This document shows, in pieces, positions 45,279 through 54,372 of a stretch of DNA of 64,000 bases. The notes beneath the pieces were generated by a model. That model ran no database searches, was not told the DNA's origin, and saw only the letters and a list, made by a program, of their open reading frames with translations. Within the stretch, counting starts at the first letter, position 1, and each line of letters begins with the position of its first letter. Origin of the DNA: Paracoccus lutimaris (lineage in GTDB: Bacteria; Pseudomonadota; Alphaproteobacteria; Rhodobacterales; Rhodobacteraceae); contig NZ_QPJL01000002.1 in the NCBI RefSeq assembly GCF_003337565.1, positions 233,881-297,880 on the forward strand, in the 5' to 3' direction. Made by a program: the position numbers and the translations under genes.

Positions 45279-46040
45279 TCAGGGCGTATTCGCCAGATAA
45301 TCCTCAAAGGTGATGTTGTCGGCGACGTAGCGCGCCTCGGCCTCTTGCGCGGCCGAGCGGATGGTCCAGGTCAGGACCGGCACGCCCCGCGCCTTGAGCG
45401 CCGTCACCGCCGGATTGTCCAGATCGCCCCGGTCATGCGAGATGAAGCTGGCGCCCACGGCGTCGAAATCGGCGATGGCGGCCAGATGCGCGCGCGTCGC
45501 ATCGTCCAGCATCGGCCATTCGCCGGCCTCATAGGCGCAGGTGGTCAGCCCGACCGCGATATCCGGCGCCGCCTTGTGAAAGGCCGCGATGACATGCGGG
45601 TTGAAGGACATGACGGCGACCGGCCCCTGATAGCCGGCCAGTTCCTCGGCCACGCGCTGCGGCAGCTTGCCGACCGCGGCGCTGGAATCCATCGTGGGGT
45701 CCTTGATCTCGATCAGCAAAGGCGTGCGGCCCGCGACCTCGGCCAGCATCTGGGCCAGCGTCGGGATCTGCTCATCCGTGCCCAGAAGGCGCAGGCGGGC
45801 CAGATGCTGGGGGGTGCTGGCGGCAACGGTGCCATTCGATTCATGGGTCAGGCGCTTGAGCTCATAGTCGTGAAAGACCATGGGCGTGCTGTCCATGGCG
45901 CGCTGGATATCGCATTCGATGCCATAACCATTGGCGATGGCGGCGCGAAACGCCGCCATGCTGTTTTCCGGCAGGCCCGGACGGTGCAGCCCGCGATGCG
46001 CGATCGGCAGGCGCAGGAAATCGGGATGCAGACCCATCAT
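45279..46040 (-). CDS. Glycerophosphodiester phosphodiesterase family protein
   Basis: This 253-residue protein has the GDPD motifs: AHRG (residues 14-17), PENSMAAFRAAIANGYGIECDIQ and VFHDYELKRLT, then LLIEIKD. These supply the metal and catalytic His/Glu/Asp residues. It splits glycerophosphodiesters into sn-glycerol-3-phosphate and an alcohol. No signal peptide, so likely cytoplasmic. Its start overlaps the RidA stop by four bases. Confidence 0.93.
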   Translation of the reverse strand: MMGLHPDFLRLPIAHRGLHRPGLPENSMAAFRAAIANGYGIECDIQRAMDSTPMVFHDYELKRLTHESNGTVAASTPQHLARLRLLGTDEQIPTLAQMLAEVAGRTPLLIEIKDPTMDSSAAVGKLPQRVAEELAGYQGPVAVMSFNPHVIAAFHKAAPDIAVGLTTCAYEAGEWPMLDDATRAHLAAIADFDAVGASFISHDRGDLDNPAVTALKARGVPVLTWTIRSAAQEAEARYVADNITFEDYLANTP

Positions 46041-46477
46041 GCGATCTCGAAAATAGCGTCGATTTCGACCGCAACGCCGCGCGGCAGGGCCGGGGCGGAT
46101 ACGGCGGCGCGGGCATGGCGGCCCTTGTCGCCGAAGACCTCGACCATCAGGTTCGAGCAGCCGTTGATCACCTCGGGCTGGTCGGTGAATTCAGGGGTCG
46201 AGTTGACAAAGCCGCCCAGCCGCACCACGCGCTTGACGCGGTCCAGCGACCCCAGCGCCGCCTTGGCCTGCGCCAGCAGCGCCAGCCCGCAGGCCCGCGC
46301 GGCCTCGGCCCCGGCCTCGACCGCCAGATCGGCACCCAGCCGGCCCTTGACCGGGCTGATCTGCCCCGAGACGTAAAGCGTATTCCCCGAGATCACATAG
46401 GGCACGTAATTCGCCGCCGGCGCGGGCGCGTCGGGCAGCGTGATCCCCAGTTCGGCCAGTTTCGTCTCGATGGTCAT
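46037..46477 (-). CDS. RidA/YjgF family imine deaminase-like protein
   Basis: This 146-residue protein belongs to the RidA/YjgF fold: YVPYVISGNTLYVSGQISPVKGRLGADL, AARACGLALLAQAKAALGSLDRVKRVVRLGGFVNSTPEFTDQPEVINGCSNLMVEVFG and ARAAVSAPALPRGVAVEIDAIFEIA, including the conserved Arg. Longer than E. coli RidA by about 18 residues at the N-terminus (YabJ-like group). It probably clears reactive enamine/imine intermediates, with the exact substrate unknown. Confidence 0.92.
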   Translation of the reverse strand: MTIETKLAELGITLPDAPAPAANYVPYVISGNTLYVSGQISPVKGRLGADLAVEAGAEAARACGLALLAQAKAALGSLDRVKRVVRLGGFVNSTPEFTDQPEVINGCSNLMVEVFGDKGRHARAAVSAPALPRGVAVEIDAIFEIA

Positions 46478-46487
46478 CGCATTCTCC

Positions 46488-46940
46488 CTACCAGTCGATA
46501 TAGTCGCGAAATTCGCTCAGCACGACGCGCCAGGTGTCCAGCGCATCGCGGAAATTCTCGCGCCCGATGCCGTCGCCCGCAAGCCCGATATCCATGTCGA
46601 TAAAGGGATCGCCGGTGCGGTCCAGATAGACCTTGCCAAAACGGCGGTCGCGATTCCACAGATTCGCCATCTCCATCGGCATGGCCTCGTCCAGATCGAA
46701 CCCGGCCGAGAACTGGATCGCCGCGCAGGCGGGCACGCATTCATAGAAATAGACGTGGAAATTCACGCCATCGATGCTGCTTTCCAGCATCGGGCCACCC
46801 TCGGCGCTGGTCGTGTGCCTGGCCTGCAACCCGGCCTCTTGCATCAGCCCGGCGATCTGATCGGGATCGCCAAGAACCTGCGCAAAAGCGGGGGGCGCGA
46901 CGCAAAGCATCGCAACCAGCAAGGGAAAAAGGGGACGCAT
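46488..46940 (-). CDS. YbjN-domain exported protein
   Basis: This 150-residue protein has a signal peptide (ending AFA, about residue 20) and a YbjN-type domain: GPMLESSIDGVNFHVYFYECVPACAAIQFSAGFDLDEAMPMEMANLWNRDRRFGKVYLDRTGDPFIDMDIGL. The two nearby cysteines (ECVPAC) could form a disulfide in the periplasm. The family role is unclear. It lies 11 bases before the RidA gene in reading direction and so may share its transcript. Confidence 0.8.
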   Translation of the reverse strand: MRPLFPLLVAMLCVAPPAFAQVLGDPDQIAGLMQEAGLQARHTTSAEGGPMLESSIDGVNFHVYFYECVPACAAIQFSAGFDLDEAMPMEMANLWNRDRRFGKVYLDRTGDPFIDMDIGLAGDGIGRENFRDALDTWRVVLSEFRDYIDW

Positions 46941-46981
46941 CGATTACTCCGGGCAACATGGCCCTCATAGCTGACCCGCGG

Positions 46982-49900
46982 TCAGGCGACCAGAGCCTCG
47001 GCCCGTTTCAGATCGACGCTGACCAACTGGCTGACACCCTGTTCGACCATGGTCACGCCAAACAGCCGGTCCATGCGCGACATGGTGACGGCGTGGTGCG
47101 TGATCACAAGGAAACGCGTGTCGGTGCGGCGGGTCATTTCATCCATCAGGTCGCAGAAGCGGGTGACGTTGGCGTCGTCCAGCGGCGCATCCACCTCGTC
47201 CAGCACGCAGATCGGGGCGGGATTGGCGAGGAAGACCGCAAAGATCAGCGCCAGCGCCGTCAGCGTCTGCTCGCCCCCGGAAAGCAGGCTCAGCACGCTG
47301 AGTTTCTTGCCCGGAGGCTGGCACATGATTTCCAGCCCGGCTTCCAGCGGGTCGTCGGATTCGACCAGCACCAAGCGCGCCTCGCCACCGCCGAACAAAT
47401 GGGTGAAAAGCGTGGTGAAATTGGCGTTCACCGTGTCAAAGGCCGCCAGCAGACGTTCGCGCCCCTCGCGGTTCAGGCTGCCGATGCCCTGACGCAGCTT
47501 GCGGATGGCCTCGGTCAGGTCGTTCTTTTCGCCGCTCAGGCGGTCGCGCTCGACCTCCAGCTCGCGCTTGTCCTCGTCGGCGCGCAGGTTGACGGCCCCC
47601 AGCGCATCGCGGCTTTGGCGCAGACGGACGACGCGATCCTCAAGCGCGGCGGGGGCGATCTCCTCGGCCTCGCCCAGGCTTTCCAGCAGGGCCTCGGGCG
47701 TGGCCTCGGTTTCCTCATGGATGCGGGCACGGGCGGCGGCCTCGGCCTCGGTCGCGGCCTCGGTGCGGGCTTCGCGGGCAGCGCGGGTTTCGCGCGCGTC
47801 CGAGGCGGCGCGTTCGGCGTCGCGTTCGCCCTCGGCGGCGACGCGCAGGGCCTGATCGGCGGCCGAAAGCGCGGCGCGGGCGCGGGTCAGGCGGGCGGCG
47901 GCGACAGCCTCGGCCTCGGTCAGGACCTCGCGGCGTTCGGCCAGAATCTCGGGCTGGGCCTCGGCTTCCTCCAGCTCGTCGGCGGTCTGATCGCGGCGGG
48001 CGGACAGCTCCGCCGCGCGGGTGCCGGCCTGATCCAGACGCAGCCGCCAGCCGGATTCCTCCTTGGCAATTTCCTGCAGGCGCTTCAGCCGGGCATTCGC
48101 CTCGCGCCGCAATTCGTCCAGCGCGCCGCGCCGGGTCATGGTGGCGATGCGCGCCGCCTCGACCCCGGTGCGGGCATGTTCAAGCGCCGATGCGGCCGCG
48201 CCCCGGTCGGGCAGATCGGCCAGGGCACGCTCGGCCTCGGACAGCCGCGCGCGGGCATCGCCGGCATCGGCATGGTGGCGGGCCAGTTCGGCACGGGCGG
48301 ATTCGGCGCGGCTTTGCGCCATGGAGAGATCGGATTCGGCGCGGGTCACGGCGCGGGCCGCGTCAGAAAGGCCCCGTTCCGCCTCGCGCCGGGCGTCGCG
48401 GGCACGCTTTTCGCCCTCGGTCGCGGCGGCGTGGCGGTCGCGCAGGCCCTGATGGGCGGCGGCGGCAGCCTCGGCGCGGGCCTGTGAGGCACCGGCCTGC
48501 GCGGTCAGTTCGGTCAACTGGTTCACCTTTTGCAGATGCAGCGCCGCCGATGACGAGGCCTCGCCCGCCATCACCCGCATCCCGTCCCAGCGGAACAGAT
48601 CGCCATCGCGCGTGACCAGCCGCTGACCGGGCAAAAGCCCCGCCTGCATCGCCGCCCCCGCCTGCGCGTCAGGAACCAGCCCGACCTGAGACAACCGCCG
48701 CGCCAAGGCGTCGGGGCCGTCTACATGCGGCGCCAGCGGCTCGGCGCCCTTGGGCAGCGGCTGGGCCGCGTCATAGCCCGGCAGCGCATGCCAGCCCGAG
48801 CCATCCATGACCAGCCCCGCCGACAGATCATCCCCCAGCGCGGCCCCGAAAGCGGCCTCATAGCCACGCGCGACGCGCACATGGTCCAGCATCGACTTGC
48901 CGCCGCCGTCGCCGCGTTCGACCAGACGTTTCAGCGCCGCCATTTCGGCATTCAGGGCCGAGACCTCGCCCTCGGCCTCGGCGCGGGCGGCGCGGGCGGC
49001 GGATTCCTCGGCCTCCAGCGCGGCGCGGGATTCCTCGGCGGCGGAAAGCGCGTCCTCGGCGGCCTCGACACGCTCACGGGCAGTGTCCTGCGCCTCTTCG
49101 GCGGCCTCGCGGGCGGCCTCGGCCTCGAGGCCAGTCTCGGTGGCGCGGGCGGCGGCGGCATCGGCATCCGCGGCGGCGCGGCTGGCGCGGTCCAGCATCT
49201 GGCGCAGGTCATGGACCAGCCGCTCAGCCGATTGGTGGCGGGCAGCAAGGCGGGCGGATTCGTCGGTCAGCTCGGCCAGCTTGGCCTCGACCTCACGCAG
49301 GGCTTCGGCAGCGGCGTCGGCGGTCTCAGCGGCGGCGTCCAGACGTTCGTCATGGCCCTGTCCGGCCTTTTCCAGTTCGCGCTTTTCCCAGACAAGGCGC
49401 TCGATCACCTCGCCCGCATCGCGGTTCAGGGCGGATTCGCGGTCGATGTCGCGGTCAAGCTGGGCGATCCGCGCCAGAAGGGTCTGGATCGCCTGCGCGG
49501 CGCGGGCCTCGGCCTCGTCCAGCGCCTCGCGTTCGACGGTGGCGCGGGACAGGATCGCGGCGGCGACCTGCTCTTCCTCGCGCAGGGGGGGCAGATGGCC
49601 GTCGGCCTGTTCGCGGGCGGCGATGGCGCGGCGGGCAGCAGCCTCGGCATCGTTGGCGGCGCGGATCGCCTCGCGCAGCGCCTCGGCCGCCGCCATGCGC
49701 GAGGCATCCGCCTCGGCCCAGCGGCGATACAAAAGCAGCCCCTCGGCCTGACGCAGAGCGGCGCCGATCTCGCGATAGCGGGCGGCGGCGCGGGCCTGAC
49801 GGGCAAGGCTTGCGGCCTGCGTCGAAAGCTGGTCCAGCGTGTCGTCGACGCGGGTCAGGTTCGCCTCGGCGGCGTTCAGCTTCAGCTCGGCCTCGTGCCG

Positions 49901-50446
49901 GCGCTGGTAAAGACCGGAAATCCCCGCCGCTTCTTCCAGAATCCGGCGGCGCGCCTTGGGCTTGGCGTTGATCAGCTCCGATATCTGCCCCTGCCGCACC
50001 AGCGCCGGCGAATGCGCCCCGGTCGAGGCATCGGCAAACAGCATCTGCACGTCGCGGGCGCGCACGTCCTTGCTGTTGATGCGATAGGCGCTGCCGGCAT
50101 CGCGGGTGATCCGGCGGGTGATGTCCAGGGAATCGCTGTCATTCATCCCGGCGGGGGCAAGGCGGTCCTTGTTGTCGATGGTCAGCGTGACCTCGGCATG
50201 GGCGCGGGCGGAGCGCCGCGCGGTGCCGGCGAAAATCACGTCCTCCATCCCCTCGCCGCGCATGGCGGTGGGGCGGTTTTCGCCCATGACCCAGCGCAGC
50301 GCCTCAAGCAGGTTCGACTTGCCGCAGCCATTCGGGCCGACCACGCCCGTCAGCCCCTCATGGATGACCAGATCGGTCGGGTCCACGAAGCTTTTGAAGC
50401 CGTTGAGGCGAAGCCGGTCAAAGCGCAAGACGGGATTCCATTCCAT
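46982..50446 (-). CDS. smc: Chromosome segregation ATPase SMC
   Basis: This 1154-residue protein has the SMC layout: N-terminal Walker A GPNGCGKSN (about residue 32), coiled coil (about 170-490, alanine/glutamate-rich), a hinge (about 500-640), second coiled coil (to about 970) and the C-terminal ABC signature LLSGGEQTLTALALIFAVF with Walker B PICVLDEVDAPLDD. It condenses and segregates DNA with ScpA/ScpB. The coils are unusually rich in alanine, in line with the high GC. The start MEWNPVLRFDRLRLNGFKSF fits the family. Confidence 0.96.
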   Translation of the reverse strand: MEWNPVLRFDRLRLNGFKSFVDPTDLVIHEGLTGVVGPNGCGKSNLLEALRWVMGENRPTAMRGEGMEDVIFAGTARRSARAHAEVTLTIDNKDRLAPAGMNDSDSLDITRRITRDAGSAYRINSKDVRARDVQMLFADASTGAHSPALVRQGQISELINAKPKARRRILEEAAGISGLYQRRHEAELKLNAAEANLTRVDDTLDQLSTQAASLARQARAAARYREIGAALRQAEGLLLYRRWAEADASRMAAAEALREAIRAANDAEAAARRAIAAREQADGHLPPLREEEQVAAAILSRATVEREALDEAEARAAQAIQTLLARIAQLDRDIDRESALNRDAGEVIERLVWEKRELEKAGQGHDERLDAAAETADAAAEALREVEAKLAELTDESARLAARHQSAERLVHDLRQMLDRASRAAADADAAAARATETGLEAEAAREAAEEAQDTARERVEAAEDALSAAEESRAALEAEESAARAARAEAEGEVSALNAEMAALKRLVERGDGGGKSMLDHVRVARGYEAAFGAALGDDLSAGLVMDGSGWHALPGYDAAQPLPKGAEPLAPHVDGPDALARRLSQVGLVPDAQAGAAMQAGLLPGQRLVTRDGDLFRWDGMRVMAGEASSSAALHLQKVNQLTELTAQAGASQARAEAAAAAHQGLRDRHAAATEGEKRARDARREAERGLSDAARAVTRAESDLSMAQSRAESARAELARHHADAGDARARLSEAERALADLPDRGAAASALEHARTGVEAARIATMTRRGALDELRREANARLKRLQEIAKEESGWRLRLDQAGTRAAELSARRDQTADELEEAEAQPEILAERREVLTEAEAVAAARLTRARAALSAADQALRVAAEGERDAERAASDARETRAAREARTEAATEAEAAARARIHEETEATPEALLESLGEAEEIAPAALEDRVVRLRQSRDALGAVNLRADEDKRELEVERDRLSGEKNDLTEAIRKLRQGIGSLNREGRERLLAAFDTVNANFTTLFTHLFGGGEARLVLVESDDPLEAGLEIMCQPPGKKLSVLSLLSGGEQTLTALALIFAVFLANPAPICVLDEVDAPLDDANVTRFCDLMDEMTRRTDTRFLVITHHAVTMSRMDRLFGVTMVEQGVSQLVSVDLKRAEALVA

Positions 50447-50580
50447 GCCGTAAATGCGGGAAGTCTTGGCGATTGCCGGGTCCGAGTCAACCAAAACCAC
50501 CATATATTGGCCGCCCGGCCCGCTTATCCACAAGATTTAAGGGATCAACACAAGAACATCGGGGTGCTAGGCTGGGAACC

Positions 50581-50934
50581 ATGATTCCTGCCCTTTGCAT
50601 CATCCTGAGCTTTCAACTGATCGGCGAGGTCGCGACGCGCGGCCTTGGCTTGCCGCTGCCCGGCCCGGTGCTGGGGCTGATGCTGCTGGTGATCAGTTGC
50701 AGCCTGCGGCCGTCGCTCGCGGGGCTGCTGCGGCCCGTCACCACCACGATCCTCGGGAACCTCTCGCTGTTTTTCGTGCCGGCGGGCGTCGGCGTCATTG
50801 CCCATCTGGGCGAGTTTCGCGAAAACGGGCTGGCGATCGCGCTGGCGGTGATGGTCTCGACCGCACTGGCCATCGCGGCGGGGGCGCTGGTCTTCAAGTT
50901 CGTCGCGAAATGGACCGGCGAGGCCGAGGAATGA
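50581..50934 (+). CDS. CidA/LrgA family holin-like protein
   Basis: This 117-residue membrane protein has four helices and the CidA/LrgA features LIGEVATRGLGLPLPGPVLGLMLL and LGNLSLFFVPAGVGVIAHLG. It works with the coupled LrgB protein, affecting murein hydrolase activity or, in other species, pyruvate/organic-acid exchange. The stop overlaps the start of the next gene by four bases. Confidence 0.93.
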   Translation: MIPALCIILSFQLIGEVATRGLGLPLPGPVLGLMLLVISCSLRPSLAGLLRPVTTTILGNLSLFFVPAGVGVIAHLGEFRENGLAIALAVMVSTALAIAAGALVFKFVAKWTGEAEE

Positions 50935-51647
50935 CCGATCCCGCCCTGATCTGGAGCTATCTGAGCCGCGAGCCCTTGCTGTGGCTGACGGCGACGCTGA
51001 TCGCCTATTGGCTGGGCGACACGTTCTTTCGCCGCATGAACCGGCAAAGCTGGGCCAATCCGGTGCTGGCGGCGGTGGTCATTCTGGCGCTGCTGCTGTG
51101 GATCACCGGCACCAGCTACCAGACCTATTTCGAGGGCGCGCAATTCGTGCATTTCATGCTGGGCCCGGCGACGGTCGCGCTGGGAATGCCGCTTTACGAC
51201 AATCTTCGCCGCCTGCGCCGCGCCGCCTTGCCGCTGATCGCGGCGCTGCTGGCAGGGTCGCTGACGGCGGTCTTGTCGGTTCTGGCCATCGCCCACGCCT
51301 TTGGCCTGTCGGAGGTGCTGCTGGCGAGCCTTGCGCCGAAATCGACCACCGCCCCGGTCGCCATCGGCATCGCCGAGGGTCTGGGGGGCGAGCCCACAAT
51401 CACCGCCGTTCTGGTGCTGCTGACCGGGGTCTTTGGCGCGATCATCGCGACGCCGCTGCTGAACGCGCTCAGGATCCGCGACTGGCGGGCGCGGGGGTTT
51501 TCGCTGGGCGTGGCCGCGCATGGCATCGGCACCGCCCGCGCCTTTCAGGTCAACGAGACCGCCGGCGCATTCGCCGGCATCGGCATGGGGCTGAACGCGG
51601 TTCTGACCTCGATCATCGCGCCTTTGGCGCTGCATCTGTTCCAGTAG
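50931..51647 (+). CDS. LrgB family membrane protein
   Basis: This 238-residue protein with about six or seven membrane helices has LrgB motifs: FMLGPATVALGMPLYDNL, LAPKSTTAPVAIGIAEGLGGEPTITAVLVLLTGVFGAIIATPLLN and AAHGIGTARAFQVNETAGAFAGIGMGLNAV. It pairs with the upstream LrgA-like protein, to which it is translationally coupled. Confidence 0.94.
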   Translation: MTDPALIWSYLSREPLLWLTATLIAYWLGDTFFRRMNRQSWANPVLAAVVILALLLWITGTSYQTYFEGAQFVHFMLGPATVALGMPLYDNLRRLRRAALPLIAALLAGSLTAVLSVLAIAHAFGLSEVLLASLAPKSTTAPVAIGIAEGLGGEPTITAVLVLLTGVFGAIIATPLLNALRIRDWRARGFSLGVAAHGIGTARAFQVNETAGAFAGIGMGLNAVLTSIIAPLALHLFQ

Positions 51648-51653
51648 CGCAAC

Positions 51654-51679
51654 AAAAAAGGCCGCCCCGAAGGACGGCC
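51654..51679 (-). terminator. Rho-independent terminator for the DUF6280-type gene
   Basis: Read on the reverse strand, GGCCGTCC-TTCG-GGGCGGCC forms an 8-bp stem (one G-T wobble) with a stable TTCG tetraloop, followed directly by TTTTTT. It lies 27 bases after the stop of the gene at 51706 and also ends the lrgB side. Confidence 0.85.
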
Positions 51680-51705
51680 CAGATGCGTCTGCGGCGCGCG
51701 CAGAT

Positions 51706-52026
51706 TTATGCGGCGTCGGCTTCCTCGGCGGCGTGGCGGCGTTCGCTTTCCTCGCGCGACAGCGCGACCGAGGTGCGCACGCCCTTGGCCACGAATTCCA
51801 TCAGGCCCTTGACCACGCGCTCATTGGGGTCGATGCCGGCGCAGGACAGAACCTCGCGCCCATCGCGCGAGCGTGCCCAACGTGCAATCTGATCGGGCCC
51901 GTTGCCGTATTTTTTGTCATCAGCGATCGCGTCGTCCAGCGCGGCAAGCACAACGGCGGCAAAAAGCTTGCGGGCGCGCTGCCCCTGTTCGAAATTGAAA
52001 GCCGAACCATCCACGAAATCGCGCAT
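51706..52026 (-). CDS. Conserved small protein (DUF6280 type)
   Basis: This 106-residue cytoplasmic protein starts MRDFVDGSAFNFEQGQRARKLFAAVVLAALDDAIADDKKYG and has a middle ARWARSRDGREVLSCAGIDPNERVVKGLMEFVAKG. It looks like the rhodobacterial DUF6280 family; the assignment is from memory of such sequences. The role is unknown. It has its own terminator, and the region upstream toward efp holds the shared promoters. Confidence 0.7.
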   Translation of the reverse strand: MRDFVDGSAFNFEQGQRARKLFAAVVLAALDDAIADDKKYGNGPDQIARWARSRDGREVLSCAGIDPNERVVKGLMEFVAKGVRTSVALSREESERRHAAEEADAA

Positions 52027-52378
52027 CTAACGTTATCCTGTTCTTATTGCGGTGCCCCGCCAAATATTTCCACGACCGGGCCAGCCGTCAGTCCTTGCCC
52101 ATATTTGGTGGCGCAGGCCGGCTTAACCGATCCGCGCCGTGATTCGGTATGCCTCTGGCTGCATGACCGCCATGCGCTGGATGCAAGACATTTGCATTGG
52201 CACATTTATCCCGGCTTTGGCAACAATTTCGCGACAGGGCCTGCAAAGACCGCCATCTTGACATCGCCGAAACTGCCTTTCGGTTGCCTTGGCAGCCAGC
52301 AATGGATATAGGTGCCGCCAATCCCGGTTCAACCCTTGAGCCGAAGCGATTTTCTCAACATTTTCATGGTGTTTTCAC
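52027..52378. other. Intergenic region between the DUF6280-type gene and efp
   Basis: These 352 bases lie between divergent genes and should hold both promoters. A reverse frame at 52123-52332 has no known motif and weak coding character. No riboswitch or repeat was recognised. Confidence 0.4.
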
Positions 52379-52942
52379 ATGGCCAAGATCAATGGCAATG
52401 AGATCAAGCCCGGCTTCGTGCTGGAACATGACGGCGGCCTGTGGGCGGCGGTCAAGGTCAGTCACGTCAAGCCCGGCAAGGGCGGCGCATTCGCACAGGT
52501 CGAGATGAAGAACCTGCGCGACGGCCGGAAGCTGAACGAGCGGTTCCGCAGCGAGGACAAGGTCGAACAGGTGCGGCTGGACAACAAGGACCAGCAATTC
52601 CTGTATGAATCCGATGGCAAGCTGATCTTCATGGACAGCGAAACCTTTGACCAGACCGAGCTGGACGCCGACCTTCTGGGCGACCGCCGCCCCTTCCTGC
52701 AGGACGGCATGATGGCGACCATCGAATATTACGGCGACGAGCCGCTTTCGGTGCGCATCCCGCAAAAGGTCGTCTGCCGCATCGTCGAGACCGAGCCAGT
52801 CGTGAACGGCCAGACCGCCGCCAAAAGCTTCAAGCCGGCGATCCTGGACAATGGCGTGCGCGTCATGGTGCCCCCCTTTGTCGGTCAGGACGAAGATATC
52901 GTGGTGAACACGGAACTCTTTGAATATTCTGAGCGCGCCTGA
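52379..52942 (+). CDS. efp: Translation elongation factor P
   Basis: This 187-residue protein helps ribosomes through polyproline stretches. It has the KOW-like N-terminal domain with [21 protein letters not shown], where K34 in PGKGG is the site normally modified by lysylation. The two OB domains follow, with the C-terminal signature [36 protein letters not shown]. No EpmA or EpmB is seen here. The gene stands alone. Confidence 0.97.
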   Translation: MAKINGNEIKPGFVLEHDGGLWAAVKVSHVKPGKGGAFAQVEMKNLRDGRKLNERFRSEDKVEQVRLDNKDQQFLYESDGKLIFMDSETFDQTELDADLLGDRRPFLQDGMMATIEYYGDEPLSVRIPQKVVCRIVETEPVVNGQTAAKSFKPAILDNGVRVMVPPFVGQDEDIVVNTELFEYSERA

Positions 52943-52986
52943 TCAGGACGTGATTGCCAAGCCTTCCCCGGGGGCGCAGTAGTAGA

Positions 52987-53003
52987 GTTGACGCTAGGTC
53001 AAC
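52987..53003. promoter_or_regulatory. Perfect inverted repeat upstream of the 53026 gene
   Basis: GTTGAC-GCTAG-GTCAAC is a 6-bp perfect dyad with a 5-base spacer, 22 bases before the start of the next gene. It could be a repressor site overlapping a TTGAC -35. It is the only regulatory-looking element in the gap after efp. Confidence 0.4.
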
Positions 53004-53025
53004 AATCCAGACCTCGGGGGAGGCG

Positions 53026-53661
53026 ATGAACGGATCGGACGACAGCACCGGCGAGCTGCGCTTGCGGATCATCGCCGATCAGGATTCCCGCGCCTTTCGC
53101 CGCAACATGCGGGCCGCAATGGACCGTCTGACCCGGCTTGAGGAGATCATGCTGGAAATGCTGTGTGCCGGGGCCGCCGGCGCAGCACCGTTCCGGCCCG
53201 ACGCTGCCGAATCGCACCCCTCCGAACGCCCGGTACCGGCCGGATGCGGGACCATCGCCGGGCGCGATCCGCGGCACGGCACCTTGTCGCGGAAAATGCT
53301 CGACGATCTCGCACGCCATCACGGTCAGCCGCCGCTTTGCGGATTGTGGCTGATCGAGGGCGGCGCCGCATGCCCGGCCTCGGCACGGGGCCGCCGTCAG
53401 GCGGCTCGGCCGCCGCTATACCTGCGTATCGACCGGCATCTGCGGCTGTGTCTGGAAGCCTCGGCGAACCGGGTCGGGGTCGAGCATCTGGACGGTACGC
53501 ATTGGCGAGACCTTGATCTGGCCGCGCGCAAGGACGGCAGGGGCGGGGTGGCACTGGATCCGGCCGCGCTTGAGTGCCGCGCCGGGCCACTTTCACCCGA
53601 ATTGCGCCGGATGCTGCGGCTTCGGCCCGGTCAGACCCGTTCCGCCTCCGACGAAGGTTGA
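53026..53661 (+). CDS. Unrecognised cytoplasmic protein
   Basis: This 211-residue protein starts MNGSDDSTGELRLRIIADQDSRAFRRNMRAAMDRLTRLEEIMLEML, an amphipathic helix likely to form a coiled coil. The middle is Pro/Ala/Arg-rich and low in complexity; the rest (about 115-205) could be a small beta-rich domain (PPLYLRIDRHLRLCLEASANRVGVEHLDGTHWRDLDLAAR). GGGGGAGG gives a strong ribosome site 4-6 bases before the ATG, and an inverted repeat lies upstream. No family was recognised. Confidence 0.5.
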   Translation: MNGSDDSTGELRLRIIADQDSRAFRRNMRAAMDRLTRLEEIMLEMLCAGAAGAAPFRPDAAESHPSERPVPAGCGTIAGRDPRHGTLSRKMLDDLARHHGQPPLCGLWLIEGGAACPASARGRRQAARPPLYLRIDRHLRLCLEASANRVGVEHLDGTHWRDLDLAARKDGRGGVALDPAALECRAGPLSPELRRMLRLRPGQTRSASDEG

Positions 53662-53766
53662 CCGGCAGTTTTCCGCCGGACGTATTCGCGCTATTCTGAA
53701 ACCATCCCGAAGACGGATCTTATTTGTGAGTTCATTGGTTGACGTTTATGACAGGGAGGTCGGGCG

Positions 53767-54072
53767 ATGTCGCAGCCAACCATTCGCGTTACCCACGAGG
53801 ACTATGGCAGCTCGGGCCGCTATTCCGCCACACTGCGCGGCGCGGATGGCGAGGCCGAACTGACGTGGCGTACAGGCGGCCCGGGCATCATCGTCGCCGA
53901 TCACACCTATGCGCCGGGATCGATGCGCGGCAGCGGGGTTGCGCTGGCGCTGGTGCAAAGGCTGATCGCGGACGCGCGTGAACGCGATCTGCTGATCGTG
54001 CCTGCCTGCAGCTATGTGCGCGCGCAATTCGACCGCCACCCGGAATGGGCGGACCGGCGCGCCGACGCCTGA
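53767..54072 (+). CDS. Small GNAT-type acetyltransferase (YjdJ type)
   Basis: This 101-residue protein resembles the short Gcn5-related fold: GEAELTWRTGGPGIIVADHTYAPGSMRGSGVALALVQRLIADARERDLLIVPACSYVRAQFDRHPEWADRR. The P-loop-like RGSGVA binds acetyl-CoA in this family, and PACSYV is the C-terminal signature. The acceptor is unknown. GGGAGG lies about 13 bases upstream. Its last residues and stop are built from a 7-bp tandem repeat, described separately. Confidence 0.85.
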   Translation: MSQPTIRVTHEDYGSSGRYSATLRGADGEAELTWRTGGPGIIVADHTYAPGSMRGSGVALALVQRLIADARERDLLIVPACSYVRAQFDRHPEWADRRADA

Positions 54073-54104
54073 CGCCTGACGCCTGACGCCTGACGCCTGA
54101 CGCC
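54064..54104. repeat. 7-bp tandem repeat (GACGCCT, about 5.9 copies) across a stop codon
   Basis: Five full copies of GACGCCT (54064-54098) and a partial sixth (to 54104) run from the last two codons and stop of the acetyltransferase gene into the intergenic region. Because 7 is not a multiple of 3, gain or loss of a unit would leave the first TGA in place. Confidence 0.9.
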
Positions 54105-54372
54105 CGCTGGTGCGGCGCGGAACATGGGCAGATCGGCGTCAGCGACGGCATCCTCATATCATTTTCGTTATGTCACCGCAAACATTGCTCAATTGACGGA
54201 CATATCGGCTGGGTCTAGCTTCAACCTCAGGCGGGCGGTCGTGAACCCCCGCCGCGGTGCCGGACGGATTGCGCTTGCAGCCTTCGCCGCCGCGTAAAGG
54301 GGGAAGCGCCGGCCGGACAGACGCTGCAACAGGCAGCCGCCGCCCGATGCATAAAACGAACAGGGAGGAATA
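54073..54372. other. Promoter-bearing gap upstream of the sugar operon
   Basis: After the 7-bp repeat no gene is seen. TTGACG at 54193-54198, with a weak TAGCTT about 17 bp later (54216-54221), is a possible promoter for the chvE operon. No regulator gene for the operon is adjacent. Confidence 0.3.

Noticed and set aside
46958..50584. Long plus-strand open frames opposite smc, lacking stops for hundreds of codons
   Set aside because: They are antisense to a clear SMC gene and have strongly biased glycine/alanine/arginine composition from high GC; no motif of their own.
52123..52332. Reverse open frame between the DUF6280-type gene and efp
   Set aside because: No family similarity and it overlaps the region expected to hold both divergent promoters.
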